From contig NZ_CP058648.1 in NCBI RefSeq assembly GCF_018141405.1, positions 1,689,001 to 1,753,000 of the forward strand: a stretch of 64,000 nucleotides of DNA, read 5' to 3'. Numbering within the stretch: the first letter of the stretch is position 1; the number at the start of each line of letters is the position of its first letter. The notes beneath the pieces were generated by a model, which did no database searches, was not told where the DNA came from, and was given only the letters and a program-made list of their open reading frames with translations. The position numbers and the translations under genes were made by a program. The stretch comes from Serpentinicella alkaliphila. GTDB taxonomy: Bacteria > Bacillota > Clostridia > Peptostreptococcales > Natronincolaceae. Below are positions 55,510 through 64,000 of the stretch, piece by piece.

Positions 55510-55953
55510 ATGGAAAGATTGGATCCTGAAAAGCTTTCTGTGGAATTCAGACCGGGGGTAACAACAACTGAACCAATATTAGGACGAAAATATACATTGA
55601 CACACTCTGATATAACAGCTGAGTTATTTCTGACTATAGGCTTAGAATTTGCACATGATAAAATCACTACAATGAGGGATGAGGTTTTGGCAGAATGGAG
55701 AAGTTCTAATTCGGGTTTATTTCTTTATGTATACGTTTATGTAGGTAATTTTGGATCGACAATGAACGCCATAAGAAATACTATCTTTAGGCGTGAACTA
55801 CCATTGGCACTTGAAGCTATTGTTTATGGGGACAATAAATTTTTCACAGTACATCCACAATTATATTACGCTCCTATATGGATATATTTTGATTCTACAG
55901 ATTATAGCTATAATCGGTTTGAGTACTGGGGTACTCCTATGGATTATAAGTAA
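55510..55953 (+). CDS. Staygreen (SGR) family protein
   Basis: A 147-residue cytoplasmic protein. The opening ERLDPEKLSVEFRPGVTTTE, PILGRKYTLTHSDITAELFL, TIGLEFAHDKITTMRDEVLA and the closing HPQLYYAPIWIYFDSTDYSY are the consecutive blocks of the Staygreen family (PF12638), whose plant members remove Mg from chlorophyll a. Bacterial members exist in non-photosynthetic Firmicutes; their natural substrate is not settled. There is no porphyrin gene nearby. GGGGGAAAG precedes the ATG with a good spacing. The gene is monocistronic. Confidence 0.8.
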   Translation: MERLDPEKLSVEFRPGVTTTEPILGRKYTLTHSDITAELFLTIGLEFAHDKITTMRDEVLAEWRSSNSGLFLYVYVYVGNFGSTMNAIRNTIFRRELPLALEAIVYGDNKFFTVHPQLYYAPIWIYFDSTDYSYNRFEYWGTPMDYK

Positions 55954-56162
55954 GTACTAGTGAGAAATAAGTAGACTTAGAATTAGTGGCTGCTGAAAAT
56001 AATCTCATATAACTAGCAGATGCGTTTCTTGGTCATAAAGTACAACTAGTCATTTGGAACAAAATGAATTACAAAAACTTGAGTATCTTAACACGTATAT
56101 TAATCTTAAGTTAAACATTAAGGTTGAAAAATAGACGATATAAAAACAAAACAAAGAAAATT

Positions 56163-56208
56163 ACGTTCCTTGAGGAAAAATGATTGCTAGTTGGAACGTG
56201 ATTTTTTA
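56163..56208 (+). terminator. Terminator downstream of the Staygreen gene
   Basis: ACGTTCC (56163-56169) pairs with GGAACGT (56193-56199) and is followed by GATTTTTTATTTT. Bases 55954-56160 and 56209-56399 show no gene; the latter presumably holds the promoter of the NAGPA-domain gene. Confidence 0.75.
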
Positions 56209-56399
56209 TTTTATAAATTACTTATTACAAAATGAAAACTATCTTGGCTTCCATAATGTCCACTAATAGAGACCTTGATGTACAAGTAGTTTTGGCATAA
56301 AAATGTAATACAAATGTAATTTAATTGTTGCAAGAGTGGTATATAATTATATTGGAAATATAGTATAAATTTAGTAAATGACTTAGGAGGAGATGCTCT

Positions 56400-59192
56400 A
56401 TGAGAAGATTTAAAAAAGCCCTAGCTACGATAGGAATAGTTTCTATAATAGTGACCAGTTCTATTTCCAGTGTTTTTGCAATTGAAAGTGTTGTTTATGA
56501 AAAACAAAGTAGACAGATGATTTCTAGCGGTGTAACCCATAAACATGTTTTAAGATTTGGCAAGGATGGATGGCTCAATGCCAATGTTGTATATATTGAC
56601 TTAGATAATCCTTCTATGAATCTAGATATATTACAAAGTGCTAATGGAATAACAACAAAAGAAACCCTATCTACTATGGTAAACAGAAATCAAAATGTAG
56701 TAGCAGCTATCAATGCTGATTTTTTTTATTTAACGACCCCAGACTCTCCGATGGGGGCTATGATTAAAGATGGAGAAATGATCAGTAGTCCTATTTTTGT
56801 AGAAAACTTTGCAACCCTATCGATTAATAAAAATAATGAGGCTTATGCAGATTATTTGAAGTGTGAAATTTATGTGTCAACTGATAAGGGAAATAGTATA
56901 CCAGTAACTACGATTAATAAATATACCCATGAATACCAAGGGATTATGTTGATAGATAGTAATTGGGGTGCTAGTACTCCAGGTTATAATCCAAAGCATT
57001 ATGATATGGTAGAGATAGTTGTTATTGGGGATACTGTTACAGAGGTAAGGCGACAACAACCTTCAACATTAATTCCACAAAATGGTTATGTTTTGCTTTC
57101 ATCACAAGATAATGCAAGGGTCTTATTTGATAATATAAAAGTAGGAGATAATTTAAAAGTAAATACAAATATTTCTCCATTTGTGCTAGAAGATATAAAG
57201 CTAGCTATAGGTGGGGGTACTGTATTGGTAAAAAACGGACAGCCTTTCACTTTTACGCAAAGCATAACTGGAAACCATCCTAGAACAGCAGTAGGTATAA
57301 CAAAGGATAGAAAAAAATTAATTATGGTAACAGTGGATGGAAGACATAGTTCTTTTGTTGGAGTAGATGGTAAGCGATTAGCTGATTTAATGATAGAGTT
57401 AGGTAGTCATGAAGCTATACTAATGGATGGTGGAGGTTCTACCACTATGATGGCTAGAGGCTTAGGGAACTCCCATGCAGAATTAGTAAATATTCCTTCC
57501 GACGGAGGGGAAAGAAGAATTGTAAATGGATTAGCAGTTGTTTCTCAAAGTATTCAAACTGAGTTAAATGGTATTACTACAGCAATTAGTGAAGACAAAG
57601 GATTTGTCGGAACCTCAAGAGAGATTTTGGTTAAAGCCTTTGATACAAATTATAATCCCCTAGCAGTGAATCAAAAAGAATTAAGGTTTTTGATAAAGAA
57701 GGGTGAAGGCTTCTTTCAGGGTAACCGTTTTATACCTACAAGGGCTGGGGAAACGATAATAGAGGTAGATTACTTAGGAAAAAAATCAGAAGTTAAATTG
57801 AAAGTGCTTGAAGAAGTAAGATTATTGCAGATATCTCCAGGAAGTATTGCATTGAGCCCCGGTGGAAATGCTACACCAAAGGTAATTGGTGTTGATAAGA
57901 ATGGATATAGTGCTACTATTTCTACAGGGGACTTAAGCTGGAAAGATGAAAAAGGGCTAGGTACCTTTATAAATGGGGTGTATACGGCAGGGGAAAAAAG
58001 TGGTACGACTACATTGATCGCTACATTTAAGAATCAGACTGCTACTGTACCTGTTGTAATAGCATCTAATAAAATTTCATTAGGTGGATTAGACAAATAT
58101 AACTATAAATTTACTTCTTTCCCAGCAACTGTGACTGGAAGTGTTTCAAAGGACACTAACACAAAGGTTGGACAGCATTCCTTGAAATTAGAGTATGACT
58201 TTACTCAAACAGATGGAACAAGGGCCGCATATATTGAATTTGAAGGGGGAAATGTGATTTTACCTTCTAACCCTACGAAAATAGGTCTATGGGTATTCTC
58301 TTATGAAAATACTCCTGGATGGATTAGGGGAAATGTTAAGGACGCAAGTGGAACAAGATATACTATTGATTTTAAAAGAGGTATCGATTGGATTGGTTGG
58401 CAATACTTAGAGGCAAACCTACCGCAAAACATTTTATCAACGGTTGAGTTAGAGAGAATTTACGTAGTTGAGACGGACAGTAATAATAAGGTTGGGGGTA
58501 AACTTTTATTTGATGGTCTTGATGTTACTTATGGAACTCAATCAACTGCAGTTATTGAGCAAAGGGGACTAGAGGATTATTTGAATGTTCCATACGAAGC
58601 TAAAGGAACACAGTTTTTTGTACATAGCGGAGTTATCTATAGCGAAGCTATGAGTCAAATAAATGCTGAAACTACGGAAAAATTGAAGACTGCGATTAAT
58701 AATAATTACGATGTAGCCATATTTACGGACAATCTAAAAAGTGACATTGTTAGTGGATTAAATAAACCAACAGTTATTGCTTCTCGAGGATACGAAATGA
58801 GAGAATATGAAGATAATCTAATTATTTACTTAGACAGCAGATCTGGAGGTCTTCGAAATACTGATTTTAGCCAGTGGCCATGGTTGATGAATCTATTAAA
58901 AACTAATAACAAGAAAAATGTTTTTGTTATATTACCAGGACCTATTAGTGGGTTTACAGATCAACTGGAGGCAAAGCTATTGCGACAAACTTTAACAGAT
59001 GCTGCTGAGAAAGATAAGAACGTTTTTGTTCTTCAGAATGGGGGACAAAGTGTTCAACCTGAGTTACTAGATGGTGTAAGATATATTTCCACTGGTATGT
59101 ATAACAATACTACTGGAAGGTCTTCCAAGTATGTACTTTTCAATATATTAAATAATCAAGTTACTTACCAAATAAAAGATATAACTGAGTAA
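56400..59192 (+). CDS. Exported phosphodiester-glycosidase (NAGPA-domain) protein, large
   Basis: A 930-residue secreted protein. Residues 1-27 form a signal peptide (LATIGIVSIIVTSSISSVFA). A NAGPA domain covers about residues 90-395. Its blocks are VVAAINADFFYLTTPDSPMG, LAIGGGTVLVKNG, HPRTAVGITKDRKKLIMVTV, DGRHSSFVGVDGKRLADLMI, EAILMDGGGSTTMMARGLGN and RIVNGLAVVSQ; the DGGGSTT motif is the hallmark. Family members cleave GlcNAc-1-phosphodiesters, such as teichoic-acid or glycan links. Two Ig-like regions (about 400-565), a carbohydrate-binding-like jelly roll (about 570-720) and a phosphoesterase-like end follow. AGGAGGAG precedes the ATG. The terminator is at 59238. Confidence 0.85.
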   Translation: MRRFKKALATIGIVSIIVTSSISSVFAIESVVYEKQSRQMISSGVTHKHVLRFGKDGWLNANVVYIDLDNPSMNLDILQSANGITTKETLSTMVNRNQNVVAAINADFFYLTTPDSPMGAMIKDGEMISSPIFVENFATLSINKNNEAYADYLKCEIYVSTDKGNSIPVTTINKYTHEYQGIMLIDSNWGASTPGYNPKHYDMVEIVVIGDTVTEVRRQQPSTLIPQNGYVLLSSQDNARVLFDNIKVGDNLKVNTNISPFVLEDIKLAIGGGTVLVKNGQPFTFTQSITGNHPRTAVGITKDRKKLIMVTVDGRHSSFVGVDGKRLADLMIELGSHEAILMDGGGSTTMMARGLGNSHAELVNIPSDGGERRIVNGLAVVSQSIQTELNGITTAISEDKGFVGTSREILVKAFDTNYNPLAVNQKELRFLIKKGEGFFQGNRFIPTRAGETIIEVDYLGKKSEVKLKVLEEVRLLQISPGSIALSPGGNATPKVIGVDKNGYSATISTGDLSWKDEKGLGTFINGVYTAGEKSGTTTLIATFKNQTATVPVVIASNKISLGGLDKYNYKFTSFPATVTGSVSKDTNTKVGQHSLKLEYDFTQTDGTRAAYIEFEGGNVILPSNPTKIGLWVFSYENTPGWIRGNVKDASGTRYTIDFKRGIDWIGWQYLEANLPQNILSTVELERIYVVETDSNNKVGGKLLFDGLDVTYGTQSTAVIEQRGLEDYLNVPYEAKGTQFFVHSGVIYSEAMSQINAETTEKLKTAINNNYDVAIFTDNLKSDIVSGLNKPTVIASRGYEMREYEDNLIIYLDSRSGGLRNTDFSQWPWLMNLLKTNNKKNVFVILPGPISGFTDQLEAKLLRQTLTDAAEKDKNVFVLQNGGQSVQPELLDGVRYISTGMYNNTTGRSSKYVLFNILNNQVTYQIKDITE

Positions 59193-59237
59193 GAAGAGTT
59201 TAAAAGTAATAAGGGATGAAAAATAGGGTAAATAAAG

Positions 59238-59277
59238 AACTTACACAATATACTATAGTTATGTGTAAGTTTTTTTG
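59238..59277 (+). terminator. Terminator of the NAGPA gene
   Basis: A 10-bp perfect stem AACTTACACA / TGTGTAAGTT with a 14-base loop and seven Ts. Confidence 0.9.
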
Positions 59278-59407
59278 TTTTCAAATTATAAAAATAATGA
59301 TAGAAGAATAAAAATTTAAACTTATGTGGTGGAATAAGAAATAATTGGTAACAGTAACAGACTTTCTGTATATGTGTCACGAAATCACTTAACTAGTGGG
59401 GATGAAT

Positions 59408-59498
59408 ATGGAAGATATAAGGAAGAGAATAAGTAATAAAAAAGCAATTAGATGAATGTAAGAACCAACTAGCTGCTTCCAGTAAATGCATAGGTTAA
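59408..59498 (+). pseudogene. Spo0E-like aspartyl-phosphate phosphatase remnant
   Basis: After a GGGG ribosome site the ATG at 59408 reads MEDIRKRISNKKAIR-stop. Removing one A from the six-A run gives MEDIRKRISNKKQLDECKNQ then LAASSKCIG-stop, the first helix of a Spo0E-family protein. The SQELD motif that contacts Spo0A is not reached before the stop, so it is truncated as well as shifted. It ends 3 bases before the trkA-like stop on the opposite strand. Confidence 0.45.
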
Positions 59499-59500
59499 TT

Positions 59501-60139
59501 TTAGAGTTTATTTAGGTACATCTTATGACTAATAACAACTAATACATCGTTTTTCTTGATTATATCGTCACTAGAAAGCGATAATTTAATTTCATCACCA
59601 CTTTTTATTGCAACAACATTTGCATTATATGTAAGTCTAAAATTTAATTCAGCGAGACTCTTTTCTTCCCATTCAGGTAATGCAATAACCTCTACAATAC
59701 TATAATCAGGTGATAATTCAATATAATCTAATAAATTTGTAGCGATTAAATTATGTGCTATTCTAATACCCATATCTCTTTCAGGAAAAATGACCCGATC
59801 AGCACCAACAGACTCTAAGATTTTTGCATGAATATTGTTTAATGCTTTTACCACAATACGTTTAGCTCCTAGATCTTTTAGGTTTACAATTGTCATAATA
59901 GAAGCCTCTACATTATTTCCAATACCTATAACAATAGCATCGAAATTTTCTATTCCCAGCGATGCTAAATTGTCCGGGTTTGTAGAATTACCCTGAACTG
60001 AATACGAAACTTTATCACTTAATTCCTGTACCAGTTTTACATCGATATCCATAATAGCTACATATTTGTCCATTTTCACTAGTGCATCGGCAACGCTTCT
60101 ACCAAAACGACCACAACCTATTATGAGAAAATCTTTCAT
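59501..60139 (-). CDS. TrkA-family (RCK domain) K+ uptake regulatory subunit
   Basis: A 212-residue cytoplasmic gating ring subunit of a Ktr/Trk K+ transporter. The TrkA-N part starts FLIIGCGRFGRSVADALVKM (GxGxxG nucleotide loop with Asp in AIMDIDVKLV). It continues with YSVQGNSTNPDNLASLGIEN, IVIGIGNNVEASIMTIVNLK and VVKALNNIHAKILESVGADR. A TrkA-C domain (about residues 135-212) ends the protein. AAGGTTG precedes the ATG weakly. No KtrB pore gene is adjacent; one must be elsewhere if the protein works. It is divergent from the membrane-anchored RCK-like protein at 60384. Confidence 0.88.
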   Translation of the reverse strand: MKDFLIIGCGRFGRSVADALVKMDKYVAIMDIDVKLVQELSDKVSYSVQGNSTNPDNLASLGIENFDAIVIGIGNNVEASIMTIVNLKDLGAKRIVVKALNNIHAKILESVGADRVIFPERDMGIRIAHNLIATNLLDYIELSPDYSIVEVIALPEWEEKSLAELNFRLTYNANVVAIKSGDEIKLSLSSDDIIKKNDVLVVISHKMYLNKL

Positions 60140-60217
60140 ATTGACAACCTTTCTAACTCTTTGGATTCTAAACTAGTGTTCTTAATTAGGATAGAAAAAT
60201 ATATAAATTACTAGGTA

Positions 60218-60337
60218 AGAGTTTATTATAAATATATGCTATACAATAAACAATGTAATATAATAAACTCTCTATTGCAATAAAGCCATATAAATATTAA
60301 TACGATATTAACATCTATAAATAAATATTAATACAAT
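60218..60337. promoter_or_regulatory. Divergent control region with an inverted repeat and a 31-bp-spaced direct repeat
   Basis: A 13-bp perfect inverted repeat (AGAGTTTATTATA at 60218-60230 and its complement at 60259-60271) lies near the trkA side. Two direct repeats AAATATTAATAC(G/A)AT (60292-60306 and 60323-60337) are 31 bp apart, three helical turns, next to the 60384 gene. Direct repeats suit an OmpR/KdpE-type regulator. AT-rich DNA makes chance symmetry possible. No ydaO-type riboswitch is seen. Confidence 0.4.
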
Positions 60338-60383
60338 CTTTATAACTATAGCAGTAAACTACTATCAAAAGGAGGAGAGTAAT

Positions 60384-60893
60384 TTGACTTTTATAGTAGT
60401 TTTAATTGTAATAGTTATTTTACTTATCGGATACTATTTAATGGATCAAGTAGATAAGTTCTTAGAAAGCTACGCTGATTATGAAAATTGTTTTTATGTA
60501 GGTGCAGATAGCAAAGAGATAAAAGAAAAAGTGGTTTTAATATATGGAAACAATGAGCTAACTAAATTAGTAGAAGCTTATTGTTATTCTCAAAAATATA
60601 TATATGAATCCATAACTGATATCAATTGCATAAGCACTGTGTCAAATTATAGATGTTTGTTTGCGCTATCTTATAATGATGTAGATAATTTAATGATTAG
60701 CTCTGTTGCATTTAAAGTTTATTCTATCCCTAATATAATTGCATTATGTAACAATCAGAGTTACTTAAAGATATATAATGAATTTAGATTTGATGAGGTA
60801 CTACTTTATAATGATAATATAACCATGCTTTTTAATACAATAAAGGGATGGCTAGAAGATGCGGCCAAAGACAAAAGTCAAGATTTGATTTAA
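60384..60893 (+). CDS. Membrane-anchored degenerate RCK/TrkA-N-like protein
   Basis: A 169-residue protein. One N-terminal membrane helix (FIVVLIVIVILLIGYYLMD) is followed by a cytoplasmic domain. That domain follows the pattern of TrkA-N: VVLIYGNNELTKLVEAYC at the nucleotide-loop place (no GxGxxG), FALSYNDVDNLMISSVAFKV, SIPNIIALCNNQSYLKIYNE and FRFDEVLLYND, which matches the VIARVNN...GVDRVI end of RCK domains. It has therefore lost nucleotide binding but kept the fold, by inference. The start is a TTG at 60384 after AGGAGGAG. It faces a real TrkA gene and precedes KdpD/E, so a role in K+ sensing is plausible. The stretch 60894-61167 after it has only a 24-codon open frame (61067-61141). Confidence 0.6.
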   Translation: MTFIVVLIVIVILLIGYYLMDQVDKFLESYADYENCFYVGADSKEIKEKVVLIYGNNELTKLVEAYCYSQKYIYESITDINCISTVSNYRCLFALSYNDVDNLMISSVAFKVYSIPNIIALCNNQSYLKIYNEFRFDEVLLYNDNITMLFNTIKGWLEDAAKDKSQDLI

Positions 60894-61167
60894 CTTATGA
60901 AAAACTATCATACAAGCAGGGACTTAATTTTGCAAATGACTAATTTAGAGTAATAAAACTATTGACCAGATAGCTGTTAGAGTTAAAAAAAGAATATAAT
61001 TAATAAAATTAATATGACCACAGCGTAATATGATGAAAAGGCAATCTCTTTGACCTGTTAAAGCATATGTCTAAAAAAGAAAAACATTTAATTAATGCAG
61101 GAAATAAAGCAGATATATTGAGCCTATTAAAGAAATTCTAGCTAAAGTAATGTGATACAATAGATTA

Positions 61168-62618
61168 GTGGAGGTGAGCATTATTAACAAGAAAAAACAA
61201 ATTCACACAAATTACATCCTCAAGCTTCTATTAATTACAGCCATATCCACAATCTTATCTCTAACTTTAGGTAGTTTTGGTATAGGTAAAGAAAGTATAA
61301 TTATGGTGTTTTTAGTTGGTGTTTTGATTGTAACTGTCACCACAAAGGGTTATTTTTATGGTATATTCGCAGCAATCGTCAGTGTGCTTATGTTCAACTA
61401 CTACTTTACAGCGCCAACTTATACTCTTATCACTTATTACAGCAATGATGTTATACTAATGGTATCATTTCTAGGGGTATCACTGATATCCGGAACAATG
61501 ACAAAAAGATTTCAACAACAATTACAAATTTCCCAACAAAATGAGCACACTGCAAGACTGCTATATAGAATTACAGAGAGCTTCTTAAATATTACTGGAC
61601 AAAGACAAATTATTATCAAGGGCATTGATTGTATTTATGATAACACTGGCTACAATAGTAGAGTATTATTAGTAGAGTCTGATAAAATGAATATTTATGA
61701 GAGCAGAGAATTTGTAATAGGTAATATGGAAATGATGGAAATACCAATTAGAGGGTTAACGAAGAAGCTGGGTGTCATGCAGATCATCTACTCTAAAGAA
61801 ACTTTTACCTTTGAGCGTGAACTTCTAATTAAGACTGTTGTGACACAAATGGGTTTGTCACTCGATAGAGAGTTTATATATAATGAACGTGAAAATATTC
61901 GTATTGCCATGGAACGTGAGAAGATGCACAGTAACATACTAAGGGCTATATCCCATGATCTAAGAACACCATTAACAGGTATCGTTGGTGCTAGTGGGGT
62001 AATACTTGAGAATTTAAATCAGTTAGAGAAATCTAGTATAGAGAACCTTGTTTCTGATATTAATGAAGAGGCAATTTGGCTAAATAGCTTGTAGAAAACA
62101 TTCTAAATATGACCCGAATTAATGAAGGTAAGCTTATAATAGAAAAGAATTATGAGGTGGTTGATGATATTATTTATGAGGCAATTAGGCATATCAATAA
62201 CATATCGAAGACAAGAAGCATATCTGTATCAATGCCTGATGAAATAGTGACTCTTTTAATAGATGGAAAGCTAATTGTACAAGTACTCATTAATCTATTA
62301 GATAATGCTATAAAACATACACAGGAGGATTGTAGGATATTTATTCGAGTATATACAGAGGGTGATATGGCAATTTTCGAAGTGGCAGATGATGGAAATG
62401 GAGTAGATGAGAGTATTCAAACATCACTATTTGATAGCTTTGTCACTCTTTCTAGTAAGATTATAGATGATAAAAGGGGAATTGGTCTTGGCCTATCAAT
62501 ATGCAAAGCCATTGTGGAAGCTCATGACGGTACCATATATGTGGGAGAGGCTGCTGAAGGTGGGGCCTTATTTACATTTAAAATACCACTGGTAGGAGAG
62601 GATAATAATGGAGGATAA
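61168..62618 (+). pseudogene. kdpD: KdpD-like sensor histidine kinase with a one-base deletion
   Basis: A K+-response kinase shortened to its C-terminal half: four membrane helices (DUF4118, about residues 20-105), a GAF-like linker, then the HisKA box ILRAISHDLRTPLTGIVGAS with the phospho-His. The frame ends at a TAG at 62092-62094. Inserting one G after TTG near 62091 restores LVENILNMTRINEGKLIIEK and the ATPase domain (NLLDNAIKHTQED, DDGNGVDESI, GIGLGLSICKAIVEAHDG). The KdpD-specific N-terminal sensory and Usp domains are absent. The start is unclear (GTG at 61168 or a rarer codon after GGAGGTG). The second frame overlaps kdpE by 11 bases. Confidence 0.8.
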
Positions 62619-63303
62619 TTTAAAAATATTAATCATTGAAGACGACAAATATATACGAAATTTCATATCTCTTTCCTTAAAAACAAGTGGATATGTTTTT
62701 GAAACTGCAAAGACAGGTTTAGATGGGATTTCACTATTCTATAGCAATCACCCAGATATCATATTACTTGATTTAGGATTACCAGATATAGATGGTATCG
62801 ACATCATTAAATCAATTCGTATGATTTCAGATGTGCCGATTTTGGTAGTGTCTGCTAGAGGTCAGGAGACTGAAAAGATAGCTGCACTAGATGAGGGGGC
62901 AGATGATTATATTACAAAACCATTTCATATGGGAGAATTAATGGCACGTATTCGTGTTATTCAAAGAAAACTAAAAAAGGCAATACAGTTCGAAAATATT
63001 GAAAAATTTCATATGGATTACCTTGTAATTGACTATGAAAAGAGGATGGTTTTAGTTGATCAAAATGAAGTGCATTTAACACCTATTGAATATAAAATAT
63101 TATTACTTTTAGTAGCAAATAAAGGTAAAGTCCTTACTCATAACTATATTTTGAAGGAAGTGTGGGGTTACGGCGAAACCGGTGATCCAAAGTCTATTCG
63201 TGTTTTTGTGGCAAATCTCAGACGAAAGATTGAGAAGGATCGTGCTGTTCCACGGTTTATTTTGACAGAGGTTGGGGTAGGCTATAGATTTGCAAATGAA
63301 TAA
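62608..63303 (+). CDS. kdpE: KdpE-like response regulator, OmpR family
   Basis: A 231-residue DNA-binding response regulator. The receiver domain has the acidic pair ILIIEDDKYIRNF, the phospho-acceptor in DIILLDLGLPDIDG, Thr/Ser in PILVVSARGQE and Lys in DDYITKPFHMGEL. The winged-helix output domain (residues 135-231) includes VHLTPIEYKILLLLVANKGK and SIRVFVANLRRKIEKDRAVP with GVGYRF at the end, closest to KdpE. It is translationally coupled to the kinase gene. There is no kdpFABC nearby, so targets must be elsewhere or are the K+-linked genes next door. Confidence 0.88.
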   Translation: MEDNLKILIIEDDKYIRNFISLSLKTSGYVFETAKTGLDGISLFYSNHPDIILLDLGLPDIDGIDIIKSIRMISDVPILVVSARGQETEKIAALDEGADDYITKPFHMGELMARIRVIQRKLKKAIQFENIEKFHMDYLVIDYEKRMVLVDQNEVHLTPIEYKILLLLVANKGKVLTHNYILKEVWGYGETGDPKSIRVFVANLRRKIEKDRAVPRFILTEVGVGYRFANE

Positions 63304-63326
63304 AAGCAGTTAAGGGAGATTTAAGT

Positions 63327-63765
63327 ATGAAAAATAGTTTTAGAGTACCATGGCATCTTTGGTTCGTTGCACTATTTTTTATATATTTATCTACGCTAAT
63401 GGGTTCTACGATTACTTTATGATGCTTAGTCATAATGAAGCATACTATAATTCTCAAGGCTATGGATTAGATGTATTTGAATACTTTACAGATTATCCTA
63501 TCCTGCCTTTAGTATTCTGGACAATTAATGTTGGTAGTGGTTTAATTGCACCAGTGCTACTTCTATTCCGGTCCCGCTGGGCGGTTCTGGTTGCTTTATT
63601 TCATCTATATCTATATTGTGCCTAGAACTTATTACATTTACATTTATGAATCGTTGGAATGTCCTAGGGCCATGGATATCCATTTTTGATGTAGCTATAC
63701 TTCTTATGACATTTGGACTTTATTTCTATAGTAAAGCAATGGTCAAACGTGGAGTATTAAGATGA
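63327..63765 (+). pseudogene. Small polytopic membrane protein gene with two frameshifts
   Basis: From the ATG at 63327 the frame reads MKNSFRVPWHLWFVALFFIY and then breaks in a T-run. A second frame carries YANGFYDYFMMLSHNEAYYN, YFTDYPILPLVFWTINVGSG and APVLLLFRSRWAVLVAL and breaks again. A third reads SSISILCLELITFTFMNRWN ... YFYSKAMVKRGVLR. Joined, they make a sound protein of about 145 residues with four helices. I recognise it as a small membrane family of unknown role. It follows kdpE by 23 bases with AAGGGAG upstream. Nothing is coded from 63766 to 64000. Confidence 0.6.
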
Positions 63766-63853
63766 TTGTATAACAATACATACATGACTCGCTTTTACTA
63801 GAGAGTATTGTTATGCTTATAAATAATACATATACTTATTAACAGAACATCAT

Positions 63854-63893
63854 AAATCTCCCTTTTGGCTTATAAATAAGGGAGATTTTTATT
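63854..63893 (+). terminator. Terminator after the kdpDE locus
   Basis: An 11-bp perfect stem AAATCTCCCTT / AAGGGAGATTT with a 13-base loop, followed by TTATT. Bases 63894-64000 show nothing. Confidence 0.88.
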
Positions 63894-64000
63894 ATGTAGT
63901 TAAAAATGTTGAAAATATTGTCACTATCTATAAGAGGTACAACCTCATATAATTACAATATAATATTAATGATTTGTTCGATTAAACAATAAATATCATT

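Noticed and set aside
60140-60383. c-di-AMP (ydaO) riboswitch upstream of trkA
   Set aside because: The region lacks the conserved pairing and sequence blocks; only AT-rich repeats are visible.

Overview
The window looks like a chromosomal segment from a low-GC, Gram-positive, spore-forming anaerobe of the class Clostridia. An Alkaliphilus-like relative is my guess, not something the sequence proves. The reasons are the AT-rich base composition, strong AGGAGG-type ribosome sites with frequent GTG and TTG starts, clostridial families (DUF378, LysM proteins, a small alarmone synthetase, a TIGR01212 radical SAM protein) and a Spo0E-like remnant. I see no tRNA, rRNA, CRISPR array or prophage.

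Bases 1-16900 are ordinary housekeeping and conserved genes: an antiporter (cut by the window edge), an ECF S component, nagZ, prfC, an HD protein, a LysM protein, a Usp protein, a radical SAM protein, an alarmone synthetase, a phosphoesterase, fba, pssA, an RsuA-type pseudouridine synthase, a methyltransferase and rlmD. Many of them end in clear hairpin terminators.

Bases 16900-28500 are accessory. A decayed IS element is split by a second, IS1634-type element (17344-19445) whose insertion left a perfect 52-bp direct repeat. An IS21 istA remnant follows. Two drug-resistance-like blocks come next: an MFS exporter plus a UGT-type glycosyltransferase with a divergent TetR gene, then a second TetR gene, a broken MFS gene and a macrolide 2'-phosphotransferase.

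Bases 28500-39900 hold a ppx-like / ppk / ppx polyphosphate operon in which the first Ppx/GppA protein has lost its active-site motifs. They also hold an Rrf2 pseudogene, a TetR/hydrolase pair, a CPBP protease and an ECF sigma/anti-sigma pair with its own ECF-type promoter.

Bases 39900-49200 look like a sugar-acid or hydroxy-acid catabolic region: two IlvD/Edd dehydratases, a GntR/FadR regulator with repeated candidate operators, an HcxA-like iron alcohol dehydrogenase and a TRAP transporter.

Bases 49200-59200 hold a membrane glycosyltransferase, a degenerating amine/amino-acid oxidase operon (AraC frameshift, 5'-truncated ferredoxin, BFD protein, FAD oxidoreductase with an in-frame TGA, RidA), a Staygreen-family gene and a large NAGPA-domain protein.

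Bases 59500-63800 form a potassium-signalling locus: a TrkA-type RCK protein, a divergent membrane-anchored protein that looks like a worn RCK domain, a frameshifted KdpD-like kinase and KdpE.

More than ten genes carry simple disabling lesions, almost all in accessory loci, while the housekeeping genes are intact. That pattern points to active pseudogene formation, though uncorrected base-call errors in homopolymers must be excluded.
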